NCBI GenBank assembly: GCA_964415185.1
Contig: CAYPZI010000105.1
Span: 1 to 10,496 of the forward strand
Direction: 5' to 3'
Length of the DNA: 10,496 nt
Origin: CAYVBJ01 sp964415185
Lineage (GTDB): Bacteria > Bacteroidota > Rhodothermia > Balneolales > Balneolaceae
This document shows positions 5,312 to 10,496 of the stretch, piece by piece. A program made the translations under genes and the position numbers. Numbering within the stretch: the first letter of the stretch is position 1; every line of letters starts with the position of its first letter. The notes beneath the pieces are model-generated. The model saw only the letters and a list, made by a program, of their open reading frames with translations. It did not search any database and was not told the origin of the DNA.

Positions 5312-7312
5312 TTACCTCAGATCTATTTCCGCCTTTAAAACACGATCTCCCACCTGGATGTTGTCAACCGTCTCCATGCCCCGGGTTACAGTTCCGAACA
5401 AGGTGTAGTTGCCGTTCAGATGAGGTGCCCATTGGTGCATAATAAAAAACTGGCTTCCTTCCGTATCGGGTCCGGCGCTGGCGATGCCAACGGCACCCCG
5501 CTCAAAAGGTTTCAATGATGGTTCCGTTGGCAGGGTGAAATCCGGTCCCCCGAAACCGTCCTGTGATTCAATATCACCCCCCTGGATTACAAAATTGGGA
5601 ACCACGCGGTGAAAGGGCACTCCGTCATAAGCACCTGCACGGGTCAGGCTGTCTATGGCCGATACGGTAGCAGGTGCAGTAAAAGGATCCAGTTTAATTT
5701 CAATTTCGCCTTTTTCCGTTTCAAGAACCCAGTAGGGGCGGGTGCCCATGTTATAAAGCCGATCCCAGTCCGGATTGCGAAACTCCGGAGCACTATCAGG
5801 TATTTCAACATCAAGGCCAAGCCCCTGAAGTGTTCTGTTCAGGGGAGCGTGGTTTAATCCTGTGAGCGAGTCAAGCAGAGTGGCTGACTGTTCCCCGTAG
5901 CGGTTTACAAAAACACGGGCCAAAGCCTGGTAAACTTCGATATCTTCAGGCAGGGAGTAATTTTCGAGGCTGTTTTTGATTTTTTCGAAATCATCAACGG
6001 CAAAGAGGTCTTCTCTCATCAGGAGGCTTGTCGTGGAGTAGGCAAGGCTGCGGTTGCCGCTTTCAAGAACCATCCAGGCTATATCTTTCAGCTCATCATT
6101 TTTGTCAGACGAAAATTCCAATCGGGAAAGGGCATTCAAAGCCTGAACGCCACGAACGCCGCCTGCTTCAATCATCGCTGATGCTTTATCAATTATAAAT
6201 TCCGGGGATTCAACGGATTGAAGGATATCAAGTGTCCTTTGAGTGAGATAGGGATTCAAATCTGTAAAATCCAGCAAGCGTTCGGTGTATGGAGCGATAT
6301 CAACGGAATGAGCATCCAGAAGCTGCAACGAAGATGCAAAAATTTCACCGTTCCGGGTTCTTTTTGTGATTTCTGATTCAATGTGATTCAGTATCGCTTC
6401 CGGAAGGCCGCTCAGATTGTGAATGGAATCCATAAGACGGATCAGAACATGTGGATTTCGATTTTTCAGAAGGTTTTGAATCGGAAGTAAAAAATCATCA
6501 TCATACCGGTCAAGAGATGAAAATACGTTGGCCATTTCAATGGCAAGCTGCGGTTTATCCTGAAGTTCATCAGCCGACCAAACAGGAGCGGCTAACAGCA
6601 ATCCCTCTTTACCGAGGATTCGAATCATATACTGGTCGGTCATTGGGTTTACACCTCTCCCCGCACTTACCCACTGATTTGAAACGACATGCAGATAGCC
6701 CGACTCTTCAGAAAACGTATTCAGTTTGCTCCTGTAAAAGCCGTACAGCATTCCTGTTCGAACCGATTCGTCAGATGATGCGAGTGCTCCTTTGGTGTAA
6801 GAGGGAATACGGATTTCAGGTATTTTCACACGTGTGAGGATATTGCCAATTGCAAAAGCGCATCCCGGTTCGGCATGAAGTATCTCAATATATTTTGATA
6901 GGAGTTCAAGAGTCTCGCGATCACCGTGAACGGCGAAATACCTGCATACGGGTCCTGGCTTTAGCTGTCCGTCTGCCCAACGTTGCTCCAGATTGCGCAG
7001 GGTTTGTGAATCGGAAGGATGAAAAGAAAGGGCAAACCATGCTTCGTGTGTATCCTGCTGCTTTGCCGGTTCTATAAATTCCCCGGTATCATCAACTGTT
7101 GTTTTGCCCAGCGAAAGCCATGCGGCTTTCTTAACCTGCGGATCGGAATGCGTGAGATAATTTTTGAGAGCATCAGCATCACGCTCTAAAACGGCATTTT
7201 CGTACAACCCGGGGTATGATGATAGAAAAAGATCGGATTTCTCGAGTGGAGTGCAGGCGAAAATGAGAAGTGAAAATATAATGCTGAGATAAAAAAGGTT
7301 TAGCCGGTTCAT
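5312..7312 (-). CDS. Lipoprotein with HEAT-like repeats and a C-terminal cyclophilin-type peptidyl-prolyl isomerase domain
   Basis: The predicted protein is 666 residues. It opens with a lipoprotein signal: MNR, a hydrophobic stretch, then a lipobox-like LIFAC with the lipidated Cys at residue 20, so it is probably anchored in the cell envelope. Residues about 30-490 are helical and HEAT-like (for example DPQVKKAAWLSLGK), suggesting a protein-binding solenoid. Residues 527-666 form a cyclophilin domain with FHRVVPNFVIQGGD (567-580; catalytic-type Arg569), GSQFFI (619-624) and HLNGNYTLFGTVTRGMETVD. His takes the place of the Trp found in human cyclophilin A, as is common in bacterial forms. 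I chose ATG 7312 because the open frame from 7378 adds 22 charged residues in front of the signal peptide. It is divergent from lexA. A role in folding secreted or outer-membrane proteins is an inference. Confidence 0.9.
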   Translation of the reverse strand: MNRLNLFYLSIIFSLLIFACTPLEKSDLFLSSYPGLYENAVLERDADALKNYLTHSDPQVKKAAWLSLGKTTVDDTGEFIEPAKQQDTHEAWFALSFHPSDSQTLRNLEQRWADGQLKPGPVCRYFAVHGDRETLELLSKYIEILHAEPGCAFAIGNILTRVKIPEIRIPSYTKGALASSDESVRTGMLYGFYRSKLNTFSEESGYLHVVSNQWVSAGRGVNPMTDQYMIRILGKEGLLLAAPVWSADELQDKPQLAIEMANVFSSLDRYDDDFLLPIQNLLKNRNPHVLIRLMDSIHNLSGLPEAILNHIESEITKRTRNGEIFASSLQLLDAHSVDIAPYTERLLDFTDLNPYLTQRTLDILQSVESPEFIIDKASAMIEAGGVRGVQALNALSRLEFSSDKNDELKDIAWMVLESGNRSLAYSTTSLLMREDLFAVDDFEKIKNSLENYSLPEDIEVYQALARVFVNRYGEQSATLLDSLTGLNHAPLNRTLQGLGLDVEIPDSAPEFRNPDWDRLYNMGTRPYWVLETEKGEIEIKLDPFTAPATVSAIDSLTRAGAYDGVPFHRVVPNFVIQGGDIESQDGFGGPDFTLPTEPSLKPFERGAVGIASAGPDTEGSQFFIMHQWAPHLNGNYTLFGTVTRGMETVDNIQVGDRVLKAEIDLR

Positions 7313-7359
7313 AAAAGTGTTTATTTTTTTGCCAATCTTAAAAATTCTTCGTTTATTTG

Positions 7360-7385
7360 TTACACATATATCACACACTATGTAA
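7360..7385. promoter_or_regulatory. Candidate operator dyad in the lexA/PPIase divergent promoter
   Basis: The 78-bp gap between the divergent starts contains TTACA-N16-TGTAA (7360-7364 and 7381-7385), ending 5 bp before the lexA ATG. A LexA autorepression site would be expected here. The sequence does not match the gammaproteobacterial CTGT-N8-ACAG box or the Firmicutes GAAC-N4-GTTC box, and the dyad is short, so this is only a candidate. Confidence 0.22.
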
Positions 7386-7390
7386 AACCT

Positions 7391-8047
7391 ATGGACAACT
7401 CGCAGCTAACCCGAAAGCAAAAGCAATTCTTCGATTTTATTGTAAATTACAAATCGGAGCACGATGTCTGGCCGACATACAGGGAAATAGCCGATGAATT
7501 CGGTTACAAGTCGCCCAACAGTGTGACGCAGAATATACAAGCTCTTTTGAAAAAAGAGTACCTCATAAAAAGGGAAGATGATGAGTATGACTTGCATCCG
7601 GACTACGATCACCTTGTAGAGGAGTCATCATCAGGCATTCCCGTGCGCGGATTAATCGCGGCAGGCTATCTCCAGGAAGCGGTAGAAGCCGACCTCGGCA
7701 AGATCACACTTGACTCACTCTTTCCGAATATAGGCAGGATGTTTGCTTTAAGAGTATCGGGGATGAGTATGAAAGATGCCGGGATTTACGACGGCGATTT
7801 TGTTCTGCTGATGGATACCGACATCAAAGACGGAGACATCGGGGCGATACTGTACAACGGCGAAACCAGCCTGAAACGGATATACTACGATGAAAACGGC
7901 CTTCGCCTCGAACCGGCCAATGAAGAGTACGATGATATTACGATCGAGCCCGATGTGTTCGAAGAAGTACGAATCATCGGCAAGTATGTGGGCCACGTAA
8001 ACCGCAGCGGCATCCACAAAGCCAAAGCAGCAAGAAAGGCAAGCTGA
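7391..8047 (+). CDS. lexA: SOS-response repressor LexA
   Basis: LexA represses DNA-damage genes and inactivates itself when RecA-ssDNA filaments trigger autocleavage. The 218-residue protein has an N-terminal winged-helix DNA-binding domain (about 1-65: LTRKQKQFFDFI, PTYREIADEFGYKSPNSVTQNI) and a C-terminal S24-type peptidase domain. The scissile bond is predicted at Ala91-Gly92 in LIAAGYLQEA. The catalytic Ser126 is in VSGMSMKDAGIYDGD and the general-base Lys162 in ETSLKRI. All match the E. coli layout (Ala84-Gly85, Ser119, Lys156) with a short insertion. The start ATG 7391 gives the normal N-terminus. It is transcribed away from the PPIase lipoprotein. Its operator in this organism is not known to me. 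A short hairpin follows the stop codon. Confidence 0.97.
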   Translation: MDNSQLTRKQKQFFDFIVNYKSEHDVWPTYREIADEFGYKSPNSVTQNIQALLKKEYLIKREDDEYDLHPDYDHLVEESSSGIPVRGLIAAGYLQEAVEADLGKITLDSLFPNIGRMFALRVSGMSMKDAGIYDGDFVLLMDTDIKDGDIGAILYNGETSLKRIYYDENGLRLEPANEEYDDITIEPDVFEEVRIIGKYVGHVNRSGIHKAKAARKAS

Positions 8048-8068
8048 TAACAGCCACCTTGAAGCGTG

Positions 8069-8087
8069 CCCCGCTGCTTTTGCGGGG
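8069..8087 (+). other. GC-rich hairpin after lexA
   Basis: CCCCGC (8069-8074) and GCGGGG (8082-8087) form a perfect 6-bp stem with a 7-base loop, 22 bases after the lexA stop. No T-run follows on the plus strand, so it is at best a weak terminator or a transcript-end stabiliser. Confidence 0.4.
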
Positions 8088-8116
8088 GAACCTCCAAGCG
8101 TGGCGGGTAATGGACG

Positions 8117-8141
8117 AAAAAAACTCCCCTCTTAAGAGGGG
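8117..8141 (-). terminator. Intrinsic-terminator-like hairpin reading on the minus strand
   Basis: CCCCTCTTAAGAGGGG (8126-8141) is a perfect 16-bp palindrome. On the minus strand it is followed by AG and seven Ts (8123-8117), the form of a Rho-independent terminator. No minus-strand gene is visible directly upstream of it, so it may be part of a dispersed palindromic repeat (with the hairpin at 8148-8180) and not a dedicated terminator. Convergent use for plus-strand lexA would lack the T-run. Confidence 0.5.
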
Positions 8142-8147
8142 ACCGAA

Positions 8148-8180
8148 TTACATTAAACACCGTCAGGTGGGTTAATGTAA
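8148..8180. repeat. Second palindromic hairpin, probably the same dispersed repeat
   Basis: TTACATTAA (8148-8156) and TTAATGTAA (8172-8180) are perfect 9-bp arms. Nested inside are CACC (8158-8161) and GGTG (8166-8169) around the loop GTCA. It directly follows the CCCCTCTTAAGAGGGG palindrome and is followed by TCAGGGGTGTGT. Together they resemble interspersed intergenic elements with AGAGGGG and GGGGTGTG blocks seen in Bacteroidota. That resemblance is from memory. Confidence 0.5.
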
Positions 8181-8322
8181 ATCAGGGGTGTGTACCGAGC
8201 GCCTGCTGTCAAACTGATATGAAGTATAGTCATCTAAACCGTCTGCGGAAAATCCGATCGATCAGCTTCGAAACAATTCGGGAAGCCCACTATTTGACAG
8301 AGAAGGTATTTTTGGTGAACCG

Positions 8323-8571
8323 GTGCTTACATGGGAAAGGATAAATGAAACACAGCGACGCATCAGAATCGATGCACTTAATATTTCTTCAAAATCGGAT
8401 GCTTACTGGCAATTCGATCAAAACAATGAAGAATTCCGTTTTGAACTGAACAATATAGAGGCCAACAGCATGATTCGAATTCTCTGGAACCTGGAGACAA
8501 AAGAGGGATATATCGAAAAAGACGGAACCCGCCGGTGCTGGAATGAAAATCTGCAGGAAGTGGAATGTTAG
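8323..8571 (+). CDS. Hypothetical protein or 5'-truncated gene fragment
   Basis: I do not recognise this product. The frame is open from 8230 to the TAG at 8571 (about 113 codons), but it has no ATG in its first part; the first plausible start is GTG 8323, giving 82 residues beginning MLTWERINETQRRIRIDA. The upstream part also reads like protein (SAENPIDQLRNNSGSPLFDR), so the real N-terminus seems to be missing, probably lost where the palindromic repeat at 8117-8180 and nearby sequence now lie. The product is hydrophilic with regular beta-like alternation (AYWQFDQ, EFRFELNN, IRILWNLE) and ends RRCWNENLQEVEC. There is no signal peptide, membrane segment or ribosome-binding site. It is either a small orphan gene or, more likely, a decaying remnant. 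Confidence 0.4.
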   Translation: MLTWERINETQRRIRIDALNISSKSDAYWQFDQNNEEFRFELNNIEANSMIRILWNLETKEGYIEKDGTRRCWNENLQEVEC

Positions 8572-8651
8572 GTAATATCCATCTTGAAGCGTCGGGATGC
8601 GTTGTTTTAGCGTTCGGGAGATAATCATGCTGAAATCCTGCCTTGTTATTT

Positions 8652-8755
8652 CACGCCGAATAGACAAAGGGATGAAACCGCAAAGAGTGCCGGGTAAAAA
8701 TGGTGTTTCCGGTACTCTTCGCGCTTCTCGGCGTCCTCTGCGTGAAAAAACTTAG
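8652..8755. repeat. Palindromic intergenic repeat unit with CGCAGAG-like ends
   Basis: TTTCACGC near the left end and GCGTGAAA near the right end are reverse complements. A nested pair AAGAGTGCCGG (8683-8693) and CCGGTACTCTT (8709-8719) matches at 10 of 11 positions around a 15-base loop. The right half carries the CTTCGCGCTTCTCGGCGTCC wording typical of a dispersed repeat that, read on the minus strand, gives spurious peptides such as HAEDAEKREE and SSLCLFGVK. It is non-coding. Confidence 0.55.
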
Positions 8756-8894
8756 AATCACGGATTAAAACGATTTCACAGATACCACGGATTTCTCTTG
8801 CCTTCGGTGAGTATAGAAACCTATCTGCAAGCAAATAACGATTACACGCATAAACAAATCCGTGTGACCCGTTTAATCCTGTTACTATGTGATT
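8756..8894. repeat. Imperfect inverted repeat, 39-base arms of the ACGGATTAAA type
   Basis: The arms at 8756-8794 and 8856-8894 are each 39 bases and match at 28 of 39 positions without gaps when one is reverse-complemented. The inner nine bases are identical (CACGGATTT against AAATCCGTG) and so are the outer six (AATCAC against GTGATT). Sixty-one bases lie between the arms, with a small CTTGC/GCAAG pair. The element abuts the previous palindromic unit. I see no coding potential. It looks like a MITE- or REP-like interspersed element, or the flanks of an element whose centre was lost. Confidence 0.6.
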
Positions 8895-8937
8895 ACATCT
8901 GCGATCAAAAGTTGCGGCCATCAATACAAAAATAAAT

Positions 8938-8985
8938 TTTTATCAAAAAAAGATAGTATTTTATAATTGTCGTTAATCATATTAA
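8938..8985 (+). promoter_or_regulatory. Promoter and possible operator of the DUF433/DUF5615 pair
   Basis: A consensus TATAAT (8962-8967) lies 30 bp upstream of the antitoxin ATG, with a poor -35 candidate (TTTATC at 8938-8943, 18-bp spacer). Directly downstream, TTAAT-CAT-ATTAA (8973-8985) is a perfect short dyad. This is where an autoregulating antitoxin would bind. Both assignments are sequence-based guesses. Confidence 0.35.
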
Positions 8986-8996
8986 AGTTAGTAATT

Positions 8997-9230
8997 ATGG
9001 ATACAGAACTTCTTAAACGAATTACTTTAAATCCGGACATCTGTCATGGAAAGCCAACAATTCGTAATAAAAGATATCCGGTTGACTTGATATTAGACCT
9101 TCTTTCCTCCGGGATGACGCAAAAGGAGATTCTTAATGACTATCCGGCATTGGAGAGGAAAGATATACAGGCATGTCTCGCTTACGCATCTAAAATTACA
9201 AAAACCAAAACCCATGTGAAAACAGCGTGA
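8997..9230 (+). CDS. DUF433 family protein, probable antitoxin
   Basis: The 77-residue protein carries the DUF433 pattern: I-T-L-N-P-D-I-C-H-GKPTIRNKRYPV near the N-terminus, then DLILDLLSSGMTQKEILNDYPALERKDIQACLAYA. The second part is a helix-turn-helix-like segment, and DUF433 proteins commonly pair with PIN-like DUF5615 proteins in type II toxin-antitoxin modules. I chose ATG 8997; a TTG at 8967 would add ten hydrophobic residues not found in the family. Its stop overlaps the next start by 4 bp (GTGA), so the two are translationally coupled. The region is visibly richer in A and T than the neighbouring housekeeping genes and is preceded by repeats, which suggests acquisition by transfer. 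The usual GTRI-type motif reads IRNKRYPV here, a slight divergence. Confidence 0.85.
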   Translation: MDTELLKRITLNPDICHGKPTIRNKRYPVDLILDLLSSGMTQKEILNDYPALERKDIQACLAYASKITKTKTHVKTA

Positions 9231-9580
9231 GATTTTTGGTTGATGCGCAATTGCCTCCAAAACTGTGTGAAATACTTGAAAGTGAAGGATTTAGTGCTAT
9301 GCATGTTGAAGCTTTACCGGCTGGTGATGAAACAAAAGATAGAGAAATTATAGATTATGCTGATAGACATCATCTCATTGTTATAACAAAAGATATTGAT
9401 TTCTATCACTCTCATATGATCCTGGGAAAACCGGAGAAATTGTTTTTGATCACAACAGGTAATATCAGGAATAAAAAATTATTCAAACTGATAAGGGTAC
9501 ACTCAGAATCATTTAAGAAATTGCTTGAGAATTGTCACTATATTGAATTAAGTGATGATGGAATTTATGGCAGCTCTTAA
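9227..9580 (+). CDS. DUF5615 family PIN-like protein, probable toxin
   Basis: The 117-residue protein opens with FLVDAQLPPKLCEILESEGF and continues with AGDETKDREIIDYADRHHLIVITKDIDFY, the hallmark of DUF5615, a PIN-like (Mut7-C-like) nuclease family. Candidate metal-binding acids are Asp6, Asp38/Glu40, Asp56 and Asp58. GN near residue 79 fits the family's ITTGNI strand. It starts at GTG 9227 inside the end of the DUF433 gene (GTGA overlap). RNase activity and toxicity are inferred from family context and have not, to my knowledge, been shown for this protein. All acidic residues appear intact, so it is probably not a decayed copy. Confidence 0.83.
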   Translation: MRFLVDAQLPPKLCEILESEGFSAMHVEALPAGDETKDREIIDYADRHHLIVITKDIDFYHSHMILGKPEKLFLITTGNIRNKKLFKLIRVHSESFKKLLENCHYIELSDDGIYGSS

Positions 9581-9601
9581 ATTTATAAATTAAATTAAAT
9601 G

Positions 9602-9609
9602 TATATTTG
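9602..9609 (+). promoter_or_regulatory. Candidate Bacteroidota-type -7 promoter element
   Basis: TATATTTG exactly matches TAnnTTTG, the -7 consensus of the primary sigma factor in Bacteroidota, and lies 22 bp before the ATG of the gamma-carbonic-anhydrase-like gene. No TTG is seen at about -33, so support is partial. It suggests this gene is transcribed separately from the preceding toxin-antitoxin pair. Confidence 0.35.
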
Positions 9610-9631
9610 AATCTGAACAGTATCCATTCCA

Positions 9632-10231
9632 ATGATCTACGAATTCAAAGGCTACAAGCCGGTCATTCATGGAAGTGCATTCATCCACCCGCAGGCTGCG
9701 GTGACCGGGAATGTGATTATCGGAAAGGATGTCTATATCGGGCCGGGCGCGGCCATCCGGGGTGACTGGGGCAAGATTGTGATCAAGGACGGATCGAACG
9801 TACAGGAAAATTGCACGATTCATATGTTCCCGGGTGTGACGGTTATTTTGGAGGAGCACGCCCATATCGGCCACGGAGCCATTATTCATGGGGCTCACAT
9901 CGGAAGCAATTCACTTGTCGGGATGAACGCGGTGGTGATGGACCGCGTCAGGGTTGGAGATGAATGCATCATCGGGGCGCTCTGTTTTGTTCCGGAGGGA
10001 ATGGAAATACCAAGGCGAAAAGTGGTTGTAGGGAATCCGGCAAAAATAGTAAAAGATGTTTCGGATGAAATGGCAGAGTGGAAAACCGAGGGAACCGGCT
10101 GGTACCGGCGCTTACCGAAAGATCTGCACGAATCCCTGAAACAGTGTGAGCCGCTGAGGGAAGTACCGGAAGACATGGAAGATCAGAGCGAGGGGTATGA
10201 GACGTGGGGGGGAGTGAAAAGTGAAAAGTGA
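9632..10231 (+). CDS. Gamma-carbonic-anhydrase-family protein, PaaY/CaiE-like
   Basis: The 199-residue protein is a left-handed beta-helix hexapeptide-repeat protein. Repeats run from about 12 to 130 (VIIGKDVYIGPGAAIRGDWG, HIGHGAIIHGAHIGSNSLVG). The metal-site histidines His64, His81 and His86 and the active-site Arg43, Asp45 and Gln58 of gamma-class carbonic anhydrases are present. The closest family I recognise is PaaY/CaiE: NVQENCTIHMFPG, LVGMNAVVMD, and a C-terminal helix with EWKTEGTGWYRRLPKDL and CEPLREV. PaaY is a thioesterase linked to phenylacetate degradation and CaiE to carnitine metabolism. No such genes are next to this one, so the substrate cannot be assigned and CO2 hydration remains possible. 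The last residues (GGVKSEK) are encoded by a G7 run and GTGAAAA repeats, so the original C-terminus may have been altered. Confidence 0.9.
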   Translation: MIYEFKGYKPVIHGSAFIHPQAAVTGNVIIGKDVYIGPGAAIRGDWGKIVIKDGSNVQENCTIHMFPGVTVILEEHAHIGHGAIIHGAHIGSNSLVGMNAVVMDRVRVGDECIIGALCFVPEGMEIPRRKVVVGNPAKIVKDVSDEMAEWKTEGTGWYRRLPKDLHESLKQCEPLREVPEDMEDQSEGYETWGGVKSEK

Positions 10232-10234
10232 AAA
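10206..10234 (+). repeat. G7 run followed by three GTGAAAA tandem repeats
   Basis: Seven Gs (10206-10212) are followed by GTGAAAA three times in tandem (10214-10220, 10221-10227, 10228-10234). They encode the last residues and the stop of the gamma-carbonic-anhydrase-like gene. Slippage in either tract would change the C-terminal tail without touching the catalytic core. Confidence 0.75.
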
Positions 10235-10280
10235 CGCAAAAGAGCTATTGGCATTCGGCAGTTGAGTGGAGCGTTCCGAT

Positions 10281-10294
10281 CCGTCAATTGACGG
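10281..10294. repeat. 14-bp perfect palindrome
   Basis: CCGTCAATTGACGG is a perfect palindrome in the intergenic space between convergent genes. No T-run follows on either strand. It could be a small hairpin at the transcript end or a protein-binding site; nothing more can be said. Confidence 0.4.
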
Positions 10295-10347
10295 TCTTAA
10301 ACTAAAATAGATTAACACCGTACAGGATTTGGTTCTTTTTAAAATAT

Positions 10348-10381
10348 CAGGTTGCAACTCTTTTTTCGGAATTACAACCTG
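10348..10381 (-). terminator. Putative terminator for the right-edge minus-strand gene
   Basis: On the minus strand CAGGTTGTAA and TTGCAACCTG form a 10-bp stem (one G-T pair) with a 14-base A-rich loop. The stem is followed by ATATTTT, 27 bases after the stop of the partial gene. The T-tract is short, so termination may be weak. Confidence 0.4.
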
Positions 10382-10407
10382 ACAAAATTAAAAATTGTTT
10401 ATTTTAC

Positions 10408-10496
10408 TCAGTTTGAAACCACATTGAAAACCATGGATGTGACGGTGGTTCCGGTTGCATCGGTCACCCGGACTTTGAGTTCAAACGAGTCTGTGA
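10408..10496 (-). CDS. C-terminal end of an unknown protein, possibly an Ig-like or cadherin-like surface protein (partial)
   Basis: The frame is open from the right edge to a TGA at 10408-10410. It encodes the last 28 whole residues, which include DSFELKVRVTDATG and MVFNVVSN. The alternating beta pattern VRVTDATGTTVTSMVFNVV is like the last strands of Ig-like or cadherin-type domains found in large secreted proteins of Bacteroidota. The rest of the gene lies outside the window, so neither function nor size can be judged. A terminator-like hairpin follows it. Confidence 0.6.
   Translation of the reverse strand, partial: TDSFELKVRVTDATGTTVTSMVFNVVSN

Noticed and set aside
7313..7378. Upstream start at 7378 for the PPIase lipoprotein
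   Set aside because: It would put 22 charged residues before the signal peptide and hide the lipobox start. ATG 7312 gives a normal lipoprotein N-terminus.
8219..8344. 40-codon plus-strand frame starting ATG at 8219, overlapping the orphan fragment
   Set aside because: It is short, has no recognisable motif, and the overlapping frame has more protein-like composition.
8054..8592. Direct repeat CCA[CT]CTTGAAGCGT at 8054-8067 and 8579-8592, possibly flanking an inserted element
   Set aside because: A 13-of-14 match is expected several times by chance in a 10-kb window, and the copies do not coincide with element ends.
8646..8924. 92-residue minus-strand open frame (contains HAEDAEKREE and ends SSLCLFGVK)
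   Set aside because: It is translated from palindromic repeat DNA, and its peptide wording is typical of that repeat in non-coding regions. It has no domain and no ribosome-binding site.
8967..8996. TTG start for the DUF433 gene
   Set aside because: It overlaps the TATAAT promoter candidate and adds hydrophobic residues not typical of the family.

Overview
The window looks like chromosomal DNA from a Bacteroidota-type bacterium, and I lean towards Balneolota. This is an inference. It rests on the compact G-D-C-B-H histidine gene order, start codons with no obvious Shine-Dalgarno sequence, a HEAT-repeat/cyclophilin lipoprotein next to lexA, and palindromic intergenic repeats of kinds I associate with that group. 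I see no rRNA, tRNA, CRISPR array, transposase or phage gene.

Positions 40-4862 (minus strand) hold a tight histidine biosynthesis operon read right to left: hisG (long form), hisD, hisC, hisB, hisH. Spacers are 11 and 15 bp, then a 4-bp ATGA overlap between hisC and hisB, then 70 bp with a hairpin before hisH. The operon probably continues past the left edge (hisA, hisF and hisI are not in view). HisB has a full imidazoleglycerol-phosphate dehydratase domain. In front of it are about 105 residues that look like the worn remains of the histidinol-phosphatase (HAD) half of bifunctional HisB.

Positions 4863-5311 are the his control region. The main find is here: a minus-strand mini-ORF at 4941-4979 reading M-I-H-H-N-H-G-H-H-S-V-H-stop. 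Six of its 12 codons are His, and it sits 78 bp upstream of hisG. It has the hallmarks of a his leader (attenuator) peptide. An in-frame ATG at 5027 would give a 28-residue version. A perfect 8-bp inverted repeat covers its His codons and an ACGGGC/GCCCGT pair links it to the DNA near hisG, but I find no intrinsic terminator. Upstream lie CTTTATAA palindromes and an interspersed-type inverted repeat (5133-5233).

Positions 5312-7312 (minus) encode a lipoprotein with HEAT-like repeats and a C-terminal cyclophilin domain. It is divergent from lexA (7391-8047, plus), which has its cleavage site and Ser/Lys dyad intact.

Positions 8048-8996 are mostly non-coding and repeat-rich: three hairpins, an orphan open frame that looks 5'-truncated, and two adjacent imperfect palindromic units (8652-8894). 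A low-GC DUF433/DUF5615 toxin-antitoxin-type pair follows (8997-9580), then a PaaY/CaiE-like gamma-carbonic-anhydrase-family protein (9632-10231). The last 89 bases are the C-terminal end of a minus-strand gene with a beta-rich, surface-protein-like tail.
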